From Leptospira soteropolitanensis (GTDB lineage Bacteria > Spirochaetota > Leptospiria > Leptospirales > Leptospiraceae): a stretch of DNA of 64,000 nucleotides. A program made the translations under genes and the position numbers. The notes beneath the pieces were generated by a model, which was given only the letters and a program-made list of their open reading frames with translations, was not told the origin of the DNA and ran no database searches. Positions 47,616-55,535 of the stretch are shown piece after piece (positions within the stretch are counted from its first letter, which is position 1; each line of letters starts with the position of its first letter). The stretch lies in contig NZ_JAMQPN010000002.1 in NCBI RefSeq assembly GCF_026151655.1, forward strand, positions 620,001 to 684,000, given 5' to 3'.

Positions 47616-48754
47616 ATGGTAACGCTCTCTGCCTCTAAAACAAAATTTGTTTTGATCTTTCTTGTGATGGAACCTTTTTGAATGATCCCCCCAGCAAGTA
47701 GATAATCTCCATTTGTTTCATAAAATGTCGCCGATTGTCCTGGGGTCACACTTTTCACATCTTCCAAAAATTCAACTTTCCAAGTGTTTCCGAGAGATGT
47801 CACCTTACAGTGCACAGGTGCACTTCTGTAACGGATTTGAACTTTCATTTCTTTTGATGCACCTACTGGCATAGGAGCCAGTGCTTGGTAAGTAATCTCT
47901 TCTAAAACAAAAGATTCAGAAACCGTTTCTTCCTCTTCCCCAAGAACAACCGTTCCATCATCTTCTATAGACAAAACATAAAGTGGGTTTTTCCAAGCGA
48001 TTCCAAGTCCCTTTCTTTGTCCGATTGTGAATCCTTCTTTTCCTTGGTGTTTTCCAATGATCTGACCAGATGCTAGTTTGAAAAATCCTGGAGTGAACTC
48101 CATTCCTTTCTTCTTCAAAAAGGATCTATAATCATTTTCAGGAATAAAACAAATTTCTTGTGATTCTGGTTTTTCTGCCACAGGAAGCCCCATTCGTTTT
48201 GCGATTTCACGCACTTGGGCTTTATCCATTTCACCTAGCGGAAAAACGGTATTTTTAATATTTTCTTGGGACAAACCGTACAGATAGTACGCCTGATTTT
48301 TTTTCATGTCCACAGCATTACGGATTGCATAACGTCCATCTACCTGGACGACACGTGCATAATGTCCCGTTGCAATTTTATCTATACCCAAAATCTTTGC
48401 TTGTTCAAAAAGAGCACCAAACTTAACAAAAGTGTTACATTCCACACATGGGTTAGGTGTCCTTCCATCTTTATAATCATTAATAAATCGATCGATGACT
48501 CGTTCCCCAAATACTTTTTCCATTTTAATTACGTAAAAAGGAATGTTTAAAGAAAGACCTACATCACGGGCATCACGAATGTCTTCCGGAGAACAGCAGG
48601 ATTTTTTAGTGGTATCACAAGCGGGAGCTTCATATTCCCAAGTTCGTAGGTTGACTCCGATCACATCGTAACCCGCTTCCATAAGAAGTCCTGCGGCAAC
48701 TGCGCTATCTACCCCACCACTCATTGCCACTATGATTTTTTCTTTTTCTTTCAC
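47612..48754 (-). CDS. mnmA: tRNA 2-thiouridylase MnmA
   Basis: 380 residues from GTG48754. PP-loop VAMSGGVDSAVAAG, catalytic cysteines in TPNPCVECNTFVKFG and SQEICFIPEND, and TIGQRKGLGI. Transfers sulphur to U34 of tRNA for Lys, Glu and Gln. The start is set after the stop of the upstream aspartic-protease-like gene (48756) and gives family-like length; a TTG at 48775 within that gene is possible. The last base overlap with the fusion gene indicates an operon. Confidence 0.92.
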   Translation of the reverse strand: MKEKEKIIVAMSGGVDSAVAAGLLMEAGYDVIGVNLRTWEYEAPACDTTKKSCCSPEDIRDARDVGLSLNIPFYVIKMEKVFGERVIDRFINDYKDGRTPNPCVECNTFVKFGALFEQAKILGIDKIATGHYARVVQVDGRYAIRNAVDMKKNQAYYLYGLSQENIKNTVFPLGEMDKAQVREIAKRMGLPVAEKPESQEICFIPENDYRSFLKKKGMEFTPGFFKLASGQIIGKHQGKEGFTIGQRKGLGIAWKNPLYVLSIEDDGTVVLGEEEETVSESFVLEEITYQALAPMPVGASKEMKVQIRYRSAPVHCKVTSLGNTWKVEFLEDVKSVTPGQSATFYETNGDYLLAGGIIQKGSITRKIKTNFVLEAESVTI

Positions 48755-48755
48755 C

Positions 48756-49637
48756 TTAGTTTTTGGAATGAACAATTCCCAGACGCCCCCGAGAGAAGTC
48801 CCAGAATAAGGGACGAGTCCGGAGGATGTCGAGTCCGATCACCCAAACCTCTTCCCTATCCTTGTCCCCCGGTAAAAGGAAATTCTCAAGTGAAATTCCT
48901 GTAAGAAACTGAACGTTGCGATATTCTTCGCGAATTCCTGTTTTGGAAAACAAATACAATGTAGAAGTCGATTCCATCAAGTCTGCTCGTTGGATTTTGT
49001 TTCCGGCAAGAAATACCTTCTTTTCTCCAAGAAACCTGTCCCTGGTATCCCCCGGCAAAAGGTTTAAAGACGAACCTGTGTCCACAAGCCCATACGAGAC
49101 ATGGCCCTCTGGATATTCAAATTGCACATAAAAATGTTCTCCTTTCTTTTTCGTATTCAAAAACTTGAAATCAAGTGATAAATAAGCTTCTGGATGTTCA
49201 CAAAATGGGGAAGTTTCGGGAAATTGTTTTAACTCGGTCCCCATCCAGAAAATACAACTACCTCGAAAAAAATCGAGGCCTAGTAGTCCTGGAATCGATT
49301 CTGGCAAAACCCCTTTTTTATTTTTTAAAGTAAACCGCTTTCCAACCAATCGAAATTCTTTACTTTCTTCGGCTGATGGTGATTCATAAAAACTCAAATC
49401 AGATCCCGTATCCCATAACAATGATAGGGACTGACCAGAAGACTCAACTCCGGTAATCAGTAAATGAGTCCCCTCATCGGAAAGGGACATGCTAATATGT
49501 GGCGGTAAAGTTTGGGTTTTAAGGATAGGAAAAGGAACAGGAGATTGGCGGACACGAATGGGACCAGGAATACAAGCGCCAAGAAAAAAAATGAAAGAGA
49601 CTACACTAACTTTTTGATACAACGAGAGTTGGAACAT
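48756..49637 (-). CDS. Lipoprotein with two aspartic-protease DTGS motifs
   Basis: 293 residues from ATG49637. Signal peptide with lipobox FLGAC (Cys22). Two halves each carry an aspartic protease-like signature: LLWDTGSDLSFY (residues 74-85) followed by GLLGLDFF (117-124), and YGLVDTGSSLNLLPG (182-196) followed by VIGLDILRTRPLFWDF (266-281). In retropepsins one such half dimerises; in pepsins two halves form one enzyme. This is a single-chain double-DTGS protein anchored to a membrane. It is followed directly by mnmA. Catalysis is inferred, not proven. Confidence 0.75.
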   Translation of the reverse strand: MFQLSLYQKVSVVSFIFFLGACIPGPIRVRQSPVPFPILKTQTLPPHISMSLSDEGTHLLITGVESSGQSLSLLWDTGSDLSFYESPSAEESKEFRLVGKRFTLKNKKGVLPESIPGLLGLDFFRGSCIFWMGTELKQFPETSPFCEHPEAYLSLDFKFLNTKKKGEHFYVQFEYPEGHVSYGLVDTGSSLNLLPGDTRDRFLGEKKVFLAGNKIQRADLMESTSTLYLFSKTGIREEYRNVQFLTGISLENFLLPGDKDREEVWVIGLDILRTRPLFWDFSRGRLGIVHSKN

Positions 49638-49828
49638 CTTGTATAGTCTACAATACAATCCCGAAACTCAATTCCCGTATTTTGATCCTTTGTCTTGTAT
49701 TCAATAAAACAAGAGTATGGTTGGAAATCATACGAAGAAAGACCCAAGGCTCGATTGCGAATGGATTCATATACGTCGGAAGGAACCGATTGGGAAAGGT
49801 CGTTGAGTAGATATGCTGGCTCTGCCAT
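49601..49828 (-). CDS. Small Cys-containing hypothetical protein
   Basis: 75 residues, MAEPAYLLNDLSQSVPSDVYE... with four Cys (YSCFIEY, DCIVDYTRCSNSRC). No signal peptide. It overlaps the start of the aspartic-protease-like gene by 37 nt, so one of the two starts may be wrong, or translation is coupled. GGGTAG lies a few nt upstream of ATG49828, a weak Shine-Dalgarno. Other frames over the same bases look like shadows. No family recognised. Confidence 0.45.
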   Translation of the reverse strand: MAEPAYLLNDLSQSVPSDVYESIRNRALGLSSYDFQPYSCFIEYKTKDQNTGIEFRDCIVDYTRCSNSRCIKKLV

Positions 49829-49850
49829 ATTCTACCCATCGGCAAGTTTC

Positions 49851-50912
49851 CTAATCTTTATAACAAATTGTGCGGTTTCTACCTGAATGTTTTGCCTGGT
49901 AAAGAGCTTTGTCGGCCCTTTCAATCAGATCTTTGTTGTTTCGATCGGTAGTTCGAAAACTGGAAACACCCACAGACAAAGTGACCTTAAGATCTTTTCC
50001 ATCATTCGGATTTTTAACAATCATAGATTCTACCGCTTTTCGAATTTCTTCGCCCTTGGTCATGGCCTCTTCTTCCGAAGCGCCGGGCATCACAAGACAA
50101 AACTCTTCTCCACCGTACCGTGCGGGAATGTGATGGCGAAGGGCTGCATTGATCAATTGTTTTGCCACTTCGATAAGAACCACGTCGCCCGCTTGGTGGC
50201 CATACATATCATTAAAACTTTTAAAATGATCCACATCTGTGAAAAGTAAACATAACTTAGTTCCCTTTTTACGACAACGATCCATCTCTTCTTTAAGTTT
50301 GGTTTGGAAATAATGATGAATTTTGAGTCCTGTCATCATATCGACAGTGGCCAATTCATACAACCTCGCATTGTCTACAGCGATCCCTGCCAGGTTGGCA
50401 AGGGTTGTCATAAATTCTTTTTCATCTTCCAAAAATTCTTCGGAAGTCATTTTATCGCCGAGTACAAGAAGACCGTTGACCTTTCCCTTGGCATTCAGTG
50501 GAACTAGGATCTCTGCCCCCATTTTACGAAGGTAAGTAATGTCAGGAATGGATTTGAGTGTTTCCATCTGGAGGATTTGGTCCATTGTGATGGCTTTCGG
50601 TTTCTCTTCAAAATAATGAATGAGAGGACTATCTATTTTGATTTCGTAGTTTTGTTCTTCGGAACTTAACTCGAATCCTTTGATGGATTGGGGTTCTAAT
50701 TTGAACAGACCTAAATCAATTTCCGGTTCTAAGTACATTGCTGCGTGAAGTGTCTGCAACTGGGCCAAACAAATATTCAAAATGGCATCAATTAAGTACT
50801 TATAGTCTAACGTGGAATTCAGGGCACGAGAGATTTCCAGTAGTTGTTTTTGGTCGTAGATTTTTTTTTCGTAATGCTCAAAAACGATATCAGTGTTTTC
50901 TTTAAAAGACAA
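49851..50912 (-). CDS. Diguanylate cyclase with GAF domain
   Basis: 353 residues: a GAF-type sensor domain (about 30-175, LLEISRALNSTLDYKYLIDAILNICLAQ ... GLLVLGDKMTSEEF) followed by a GGDEF domain with DLD-like FTDVDHFKSFNDMYGHQAGDVVL and active site ARYGGEEF. It makes cyclic di-GMP from two GTP; the GGEEF variant is active. No inhibitory RxxD is seen in the usual place. Start TTG50912 is the only usable start before the GAF domain. Confidence 0.88.
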   Translation of the reverse strand: MSFKENTDIVFEHYEKKIYDQKQLLEISRALNSTLDYKYLIDAILNICLAQLQTLHAAMYLEPEIDLGLFKLEPQSIKGFELSSEEQNYEIKIDSPLIHYFEEKPKAITMDQILQMETLKSIPDITYLRKMGAEILVPLNAKGKVNGLLVLGDKMTSEEFLEDEKEFMTTLANLAGIAVDNARLYELATVDMMTGLKIHHYFQTKLKEEMDRCRKKGTKLCLLFTDVDHFKSFNDMYGHQAGDVVLIEVAKQLINAALRHHIPARYGGEEFCLVMPGASEEEAMTKGEEIRKAVESMIVKNPNDGKDLKVTLSVGVSSFRTTDRNNKDLIERADKALYQAKHSGRNRTICYKD

Positions 50913-51042
50913 AACGCACCGCCAGAATTCTGTATAAGATAGGAATCATTCGTCTTTTTTGACTACTGTAAAGTAAGATTTTGATGGAAATCGATAAATT
51001 TACGAACGAAAGAAAATAGAGAAGATTTCATAACAATAACGT

Positions 51043-51069
51043 TGACAATTTAACAATCTTTAAAATAAT
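51043..51069 (+). promoter_or_regulatory. Candidate promoter of the tRNA-fMet gene
   Basis: TTGACA (51043-51048) is followed after 15 nt by AATAAT (51064-51069), with the tRNA starting at 51080. The -35 is a perfect consensus; the -10 spacing is shorter than ideal. Confidence 0.45.
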
Positions 51070-51077
51070 GGTCTTAT

Positions 51078-51152
<75 letters not shown>

Positions 51153-51158
51153 CCGTTA

Positions 51159-51944
51159 TCATCCTTTCCCTAATTCCTTACTTCTCTCCGTCGCTCTGTG
51201 AACTGCATCTCTCACGGCGGTTGAGAATCCTCCCCTTTCCAATGCATCCAATCCATAAATGGTAGTGCCACCAGGCGAAGTGACCCAATTTTTCACTTCC
51301 ATCGGGTGAAGGTCTTTGTCCTCTTCACGTAAAGATCGAAAATACACAAGGGTTCCCTCTATGGTTTCCATTGCCAAAGATAAAGACTCCTCATAACTCA
51401 GTCCTTCTTGCAAACCACCTTCCGCCATTGCCTGTAAAAAAGTTAATACATAAGCAGGACCTGATCCAGAAAGCCCTGTCACCGCATCCATCAGTGATTC
51501 CTTCATAACACGAATCCCTGTTCCCATTCCATAAAACAATTGTTCGACGCTTAAAACAGCATTGTCTTCACAAAAGTAAGCAAAAGCCCCTCTTTCTGCT
51601 ACAAGTGGGAGATTTGGCATCACCCGCACAGCTAAAGATCCTTGAGGCGCACTTTGCGAAATTTGCGAAAAAGAAATTCCGGCAGCTATTGATACAAAAG
51701 TAGCCGGTTTCGAAAATTCTTTTAAAACAGGAACCACAAGGTTTGGTTTCACAGCGATCACAACGACTGCTGCCTCTTTGCTAACCGCCTCTAGAGTTTT
51801 GACAAGAACCACTCCTTCCACTGGAGAATCCTTAAGATTTGGATCGAATCCATATACCTTAGTACCTTTTTTGACAAGGGCTGTTGCGATTGCCGCACCC
51901 ATTTTACCCAGACCAACAATACCGACTGTTTCTATTGGATTCAT
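51159..51944 (-). CDS. proC: Pyrroline-5-carboxylate reductase
   Basis: 261 residues. Rossmann motif TVGIVGLGKMGAAIATAL, AVKPNLV, SIAAGISFSQI, VRVMPNLP and the P5C reductase signature AVTGLSGSGPAYVLTFLQAMAEGG near residue 155, then VTSPGGTT. Reduces P5C to proline in the cytoplasm. Start ATG51944 is preceded by AAGGGA and lies 4 nt after the yggS stop; the longer frame runs into yggS. Confidence 0.93.
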   Translation of the reverse strand: MNPIETVGIVGLGKMGAAIATALVKKGTKVYGFDPNLKDSPVEGVVLVKTLEAVSKEAAVVVIAVKPNLVVPVLKEFSKPATFVSIAAGISFSQISQSAPQGSLAVRVMPNLPLVAERGAFAYFCEDNAVLSVEQLFYGMGTGIRVMKESLMDAVTGLSGSGPAYVLTFLQAMAEGGLQEGLSYEESLSLAMETIEGTLVYFRSLREEDKDLHPMEVKNWVTSPGGTTIYGLDALERGGFSTAVRDAVHRATERSKELGKG

Positions 51945-51948
51945 TTGT

Positions 51949-52629
51949 TTATTCCCTTTCTCCAAAAATCTTAGATCCAATTCGTAAGTAATCGGATCCG
52001 TATGAAGCAGCAATTTCATAATCACCACTCATTCCCATTGACAACTTTTTATCAGGAAAATAAGTATCTCGAAATTCTGCTAGCAACGAAAACACTTCTT
52101 TTGTCTCTACCAAATCACCCGAAGAGGGACCCATTCCCATAAATCCTTCCCAAATACAAAATTCGTTTTGGTAATCGTAAAGTGAATCTTTCAGATTACG
52201 AAGGGTCTCCAAATCCATTCCATGTTTGGTATTTTCTTTCGTGAGATTGGCCTGAATCAAATAACGAATTTGTTTTTTTTCTTTTTCAGCGCGTTTTAGA
52301 AGTTCCTTTAAAGAAGAGATACTTCCAACACCATGTGTATGAGAAAAAACACCGAATAACTTCCGCAAGGTTCCAGATTGAACGGGTCCAATGTGATGTA
52401 AATGGACGGATGTCTTCGCTTCTGGAAATTCTTCAGTAAGTTTTGTAAATTTTGCAATTGCTTCTGGAATATAGTTTTCTCCGAACTCACGAATCCCTTG
52501 TAAATAAGCATCTCTCACCACTTCGTAAGGTTTCGTTTTGGAAACAGCTATGATTATGGGAGATCTGTTGGGATACAAATCCTTTAGAGAGTTTTGAATG
52601 GAAAGATACAAAGAACCGTAATCGGCCAC
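51949..52629 (-). CDS. YggS/PLPBP-family pyridoxal-phosphate-binding protein
   Basis: 226 residues, single-domain alanine racemase-like barrel without racemase activity. IIAVSKTKP holds the PLP lysine, FGENYIPEA, HHIGPVQSGTLRKLFG, MGMGPSSGD, LSMGMSGDYEIA and RIGSKIFGE are family motifs. Controls PLP homeostasis. The start is GTG52629, 3 nt after the upstream gene; the gene is often next to proC, as here. Confidence 0.92.
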   Translation of the reverse strand: MADYGSLYLSIQNSLKDLYPNRSPIIIAVSKTKPYEVVRDAYLQGIREFGENYIPEAIAKFTKLTEEFPEAKTSVHLHHIGPVQSGTLRKLFGVFSHTHGVGSISSLKELLKRAEKEKKQIRYLIQANLTKENTKHGMDLETLRNLKDSLYDYQNEFCIWEGFMGMGPSSGDLVETKEVFSLLAEFRDTYFPDKKLSMGMSGDYEIAASYGSDYLRIGSKIFGERE

Positions 52630-52631
52630 AA

Positions 52632-53438
52632 TTACTTAGCTAACGCTTTTTCTAAAGACTCAATACGACGTTCAATCTCAACAAACCGTTTCTCATTCCG
52701 ATCGTTTTGTGTGGAAAGTTTTTGTTCTACATTTCGCATCCTAACTTCCAAACTAGAAGTGTTTGTATCACCGGAGTTCACTTTGGAGGTTTTTTGCGAG
52801 TAGTATGTCTTTTTAGATTTTGTGGATTGTTTTTTATCTGAGACAGAATTATATTTTTTGGTTCGAGAGGACTTTGGTTCTGCTTTCGAAGACTTCACCA
52901 CTTTTGAATCTGCTTTATGATTCAGTTTCATAGAGTCTTTTGTCTCTAACTTCGGTTGTTTTGTAGAAGACGAAGTTTCCATTCCTTCAGAAACAACTTC
53001 TTCTTTCAGAGGAGTTTTCTTTGTTTTTTTAAGATCTTCTTTAGGAGAAATAGATTCTTCCACTTGGTCTAGTTTATCCTGCAAACGCGAGGAAGGATCG
53101 ACCTTTTCTTTTGTTTTGGTGGATGCAGCAACGGAAACAGAACGCGGGTGATTGGATTCCGGCTCCATATCGTCGAGGCTCGGTAATTCGGGAAGTTTCG
53201 AACGATCCTCCACCGATTCTTTATTTTCATTACGAGTAAAGTTTTCCTTAGGGGCTGGGATTCCTGGATTTTCTCCTTGGATTTCCCGATCCGCCACTTC
53301 CACATCTCGGTTTTTTCCGATGGTTTGGAGTTTTTGGTAAATTTCGTTTCTATAGATAAATGCAAAAATGAACGATGAAAGAAGTAGGACCACTAGAATG
53401 GCAGTTGTGAGTATTTTCAAATTGTCGCGGCGGCCCAT
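52632..53438 (-). CDS. Hypothetical membrane-anchored, disordered protein with C-terminal coiled coil
   Basis: 268 residues. One N-terminal membrane helix (LTTAILVVLLLSSFIFAFIY), a long Lys/Ser/Glu-rich disordered region (about 45-225), and a C-terminal helical coiled coil (VRMRNVEQKLSTQNDRNEKRF). The lysine content exceeds that of neighbours. No family recognised. It is the first gene of the yggS-proC transcript. A structural or scaffolding role at the membrane is only a guess. Confidence 0.65.
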   Translation of the reverse strand: MGRRDNLKILTTAILVVLLLSSFIFAFIYRNEIYQKLQTIGKNRDVEVADREIQGENPGIPAPKENFTRNENKESVEDRSKLPELPSLDDMEPESNHPRSVSVAASTKTKEKVDPSSRLQDKLDQVEESISPKEDLKKTKKTPLKEEVVSEGMETSSSTKQPKLETKDSMKLNHKADSKVVKSSKAEPKSSRTKKYNSVSDKKQSTKSKKTYYSQKTSKVNSGDTNTSSLEVRMRNVEQKLSTQNDRNEKRFVEIERRIESLEKALAK

Positions 53439-53507
53439 GACGTGCGGATTCCTTTCCTATGATAAGGATAGGATACACGTTTTTCGTCTTTCGAAAAGTG
53501 AGAAAAC

Positions 53508-54257
53508 ATGAAAACGGTAAAAAAAATTACATTCTCTTTGGGTCTCTTCCTCATGTTTTCCGGACTTTTGTCTCTTCCGAGACCCTATGACCCGGACGAA
53601 TCTGGCCGAGTTCAAATTCTAAAATCAGCACTTTCCATTGATACAAGTTACCTTCTCTATTTGGTCGAAGATTTTGAAGGAGAGAGACCGTGGGATTTTT
53701 ACCGAGTGGATTCTTTTTTGGCGGTCACCCAGTTTGCTGCTTCTGTTCCGAAATCAGAAGCCTTTTTACAAGAGACAACCCTTCTGAAAGAAACAGGATA
53801 CCCTAAGTTACAAAACCAAACCAGTTTTCTTTTACAAAGTTATGTAGAAAATCCAAGACTCGACCATTGGGAAGTGCGCCCGAAAGAACCCATCCTCCTC
53901 CCCCTTGGAATGCCCATCCAAGGAATCCTTTGGGTGTATTCAGAAGGTCATCATATCAATTTGAGTCTGGGACTTTCCCAGAAAAAATCCAAAGATTTAT
54001 ATTTTGATTTAGGGACTTTGAACTTTGTAGGTTGGAGAAGACTAGAATTTTCCATAAGTCTTCCCAAAGAAAACACAAGACTCATCCAATCCATGTCATT
54101 TCCAATATCCTTTGCTTCTTTTCGTTTAAAAAGTCTAAGTTCACAAAAGAAAGGTGAGTTTCATTTATACTTTGACAATTTGAGTTTTGTGATTGATAAA
54201 AGAACATTCATCTACCCAGGTTCGGAAGTGAACGATACTTGGGGTAACAAACGCTAA
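53508..54257 (+). CDS. FlaA-family flagellar filament outer layer protein
   Basis: 249 residues with a signal peptide (SLGLFLMFSGLLSL). FlaA hallmarks: YLVEDFEGERPWDFYRVDS, HWEVRPKEPILLPLGMPIQG, INLSLGLSQKKSKDLYFDLG, FVGWRRLEFSI, LYFDNLSFVIDKRTFIYPGSEVND. FlaA proteins sheath the periplasmic flagellum of spirochaetes. This one is shorter than canonical FlaA1/FlaA2, so it may be a paralogue. TAA is directly followed by the ATG of waaA. Confidence 0.82.
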   Translation: MKTVKKITFSLGLFLMFSGLLSLPRPYDPDESGRVQILKSALSIDTSYLLYLVEDFEGERPWDFYRVDSFLAVTQFAASVPKSEAFLQETTLLKETGYPKLQNQTSFLLQSYVENPRLDHWEVRPKEPILLPLGMPIQGILWVYSEGHHINLSLGLSQKKSKDLYFDLGTLNFVGWRRLEFSISLPKENTRLIQSMSFPISFASFRLKSLSSQKKGEFHLYFDNLSFVIDKRTFIYPGSEVNDTWGNKR

Positions 54258-55535
54258 ATGGTATATTTTTTTTATAATATTTTTGTAATCACTATTTATT
54301 TTGTCTTAAAGTTTCTTTCTTTATTTGTAAAACCAATAAGAGAAGAATTCAAGAAAAGGGATCTTTCTCTCAAACAAATTTTTTCCAAATCGGCTGACGG
54401 AAAATTTGTAATTTGGCTTCATGCAGCCAGTGTTGGCGAACTCGATCAGGCACGTGCGCTCACTGAAACCATTCGAAAAAAACGTAAGGATGTTTATATC
54501 ATCCAATCTGTTTTTTCATCGTCTGTTAAAGAAACAACATTTTCAGATCCATTGGCAGATATATATTTTTATCTCCCACTCGACCTTCCCTACTCTTATG
54601 ATTCCATCTTTCAAAAGTTTCAACCTCAGGTTCTTTTTGTAATGGCCTGGGACACTTGGCCCAATCTTTTAAAAACAGCAAATCGAATGGGAACAAAAAC
54701 TTATCTAACCTGTGCCAGTTTGTCTTCCCAATCCACAAGAAAAAACCCCCTCATTCGTTCCCTCACAAAAGCCTCATTTCGTTATCTTACGGGAATTTAT
54801 CCGAGCCATGAACTGATGGCAAAAGAATTCACTGGTTTGGTAGCAGAAAATACCGACTTCTTGGTGTTAGGAGACACTCGGTTTGAATCTGTCCTTGGAA
54901 AATTAGAAACTAAATCCCCGAATCCAGTCTTTACCAACTTTGTTTCTGAACAAAAAGATTTTTTATCTGAAAATAAACCAATCATTCTCGGTTCGACCTA
55001 TGGAATTTGTGAAAAACATTTTACGACTTATTTAAAAGCACATACGGATGATTCCTATTATTGGATTTTTCCTCACAAATGGGAAAACGAACGTATGGAG
55101 CAATTGATACCTCAACTAAAAGAATTTGGCACTGTGGGAGTTTTTTCTAAACAAAAAAAGGGAGAACCACTTCCAAAATTTCTTCTTTTTGACCTTATGG
55201 GAATCTTAGCATTTGCATACCGGTATGGAAGTTTTGCTTATGTAGGTGGTGCTTTTACGCATAGGGTTCACAATACGATTGAACCTGCGGCTTTAGGTCT
55301 TGCTGTCATTACTGGCCCGAAAATATCTAATGCGCCAGAAGCAATCGTTATGCAGGAATTAGGTGGCGTCATTAAAACGGAGAACGAAATCGATTTTATA
55401 CAAAAATTTCAACTCCTCGTCCAAAACAAAGCTTTATGCGAAAAGATAGGAAACAAAAATCGAAACTTTGTTGTAGAAAACAGAGGTGCATCAGATAAGA
55501 TTTATAACCGAGTTTTTTCTGATGCCAAAAATTAA
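54258..55535 (+). CDS. waaA: 3-deoxy-D-manno-octulosonic acid (Kdo) transferase
   Basis: 425 residues: N-terminal membrane helix (FFYNIFVITIYFVLKFLSL), catalytic-base motif WLHAASVGELDQA, LPLDLPYSYDSIF, and a GT-B C-terminal domain with FAYVGGAFTHRVHNTIEPAALGLAVITGP. GT30 family, adds Kdo to lipid A precursor, so the cell makes LPS. Start ATG54258 begins right after the FlaA-like stop. The 3' end overlaps nadE. Confidence 0.9.
   Translation: MVYFFYNIFVITIYFVLKFLSLFVKPIREEFKKRDLSLKQIFSKSADGKFVIWLHAASVGELDQARALTETIRKKRKDVYIIQSVFSSSVKETTFSDPLADIYFYLPLDLPYSYDSIFQKFQPQVLFVMAWDTWPNLLKTANRMGTKTYLTCASLSSQSTRKNPLIRSLTKASFRYLTGIYPSHELMAKEFTGLVAENTDFLVLGDTRFESVLGKLETKSPNPVFTNFVSEQKDFLSENKPIILGSTYGICEKHFTTYLKAHTDDSYYWIFPHKWENERMEQLIPQLKEFGTVGVFSKQKKGEPLPKFLLFDLMGILAFAYRYGSFAYVGGAFTHRVHNTIEPAALGLAVITGPKISNAPEAIVMQELGGVIKTENEIDFIQKFQLLVQNKALCEKIGNKNRNFVVENRGASDKIYNRVFSDAKN

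Noticed and set aside
54797..54985. Minus-strand frames inside waaA
   Set aside because: Antisense shadow of a clear GT30 gene.
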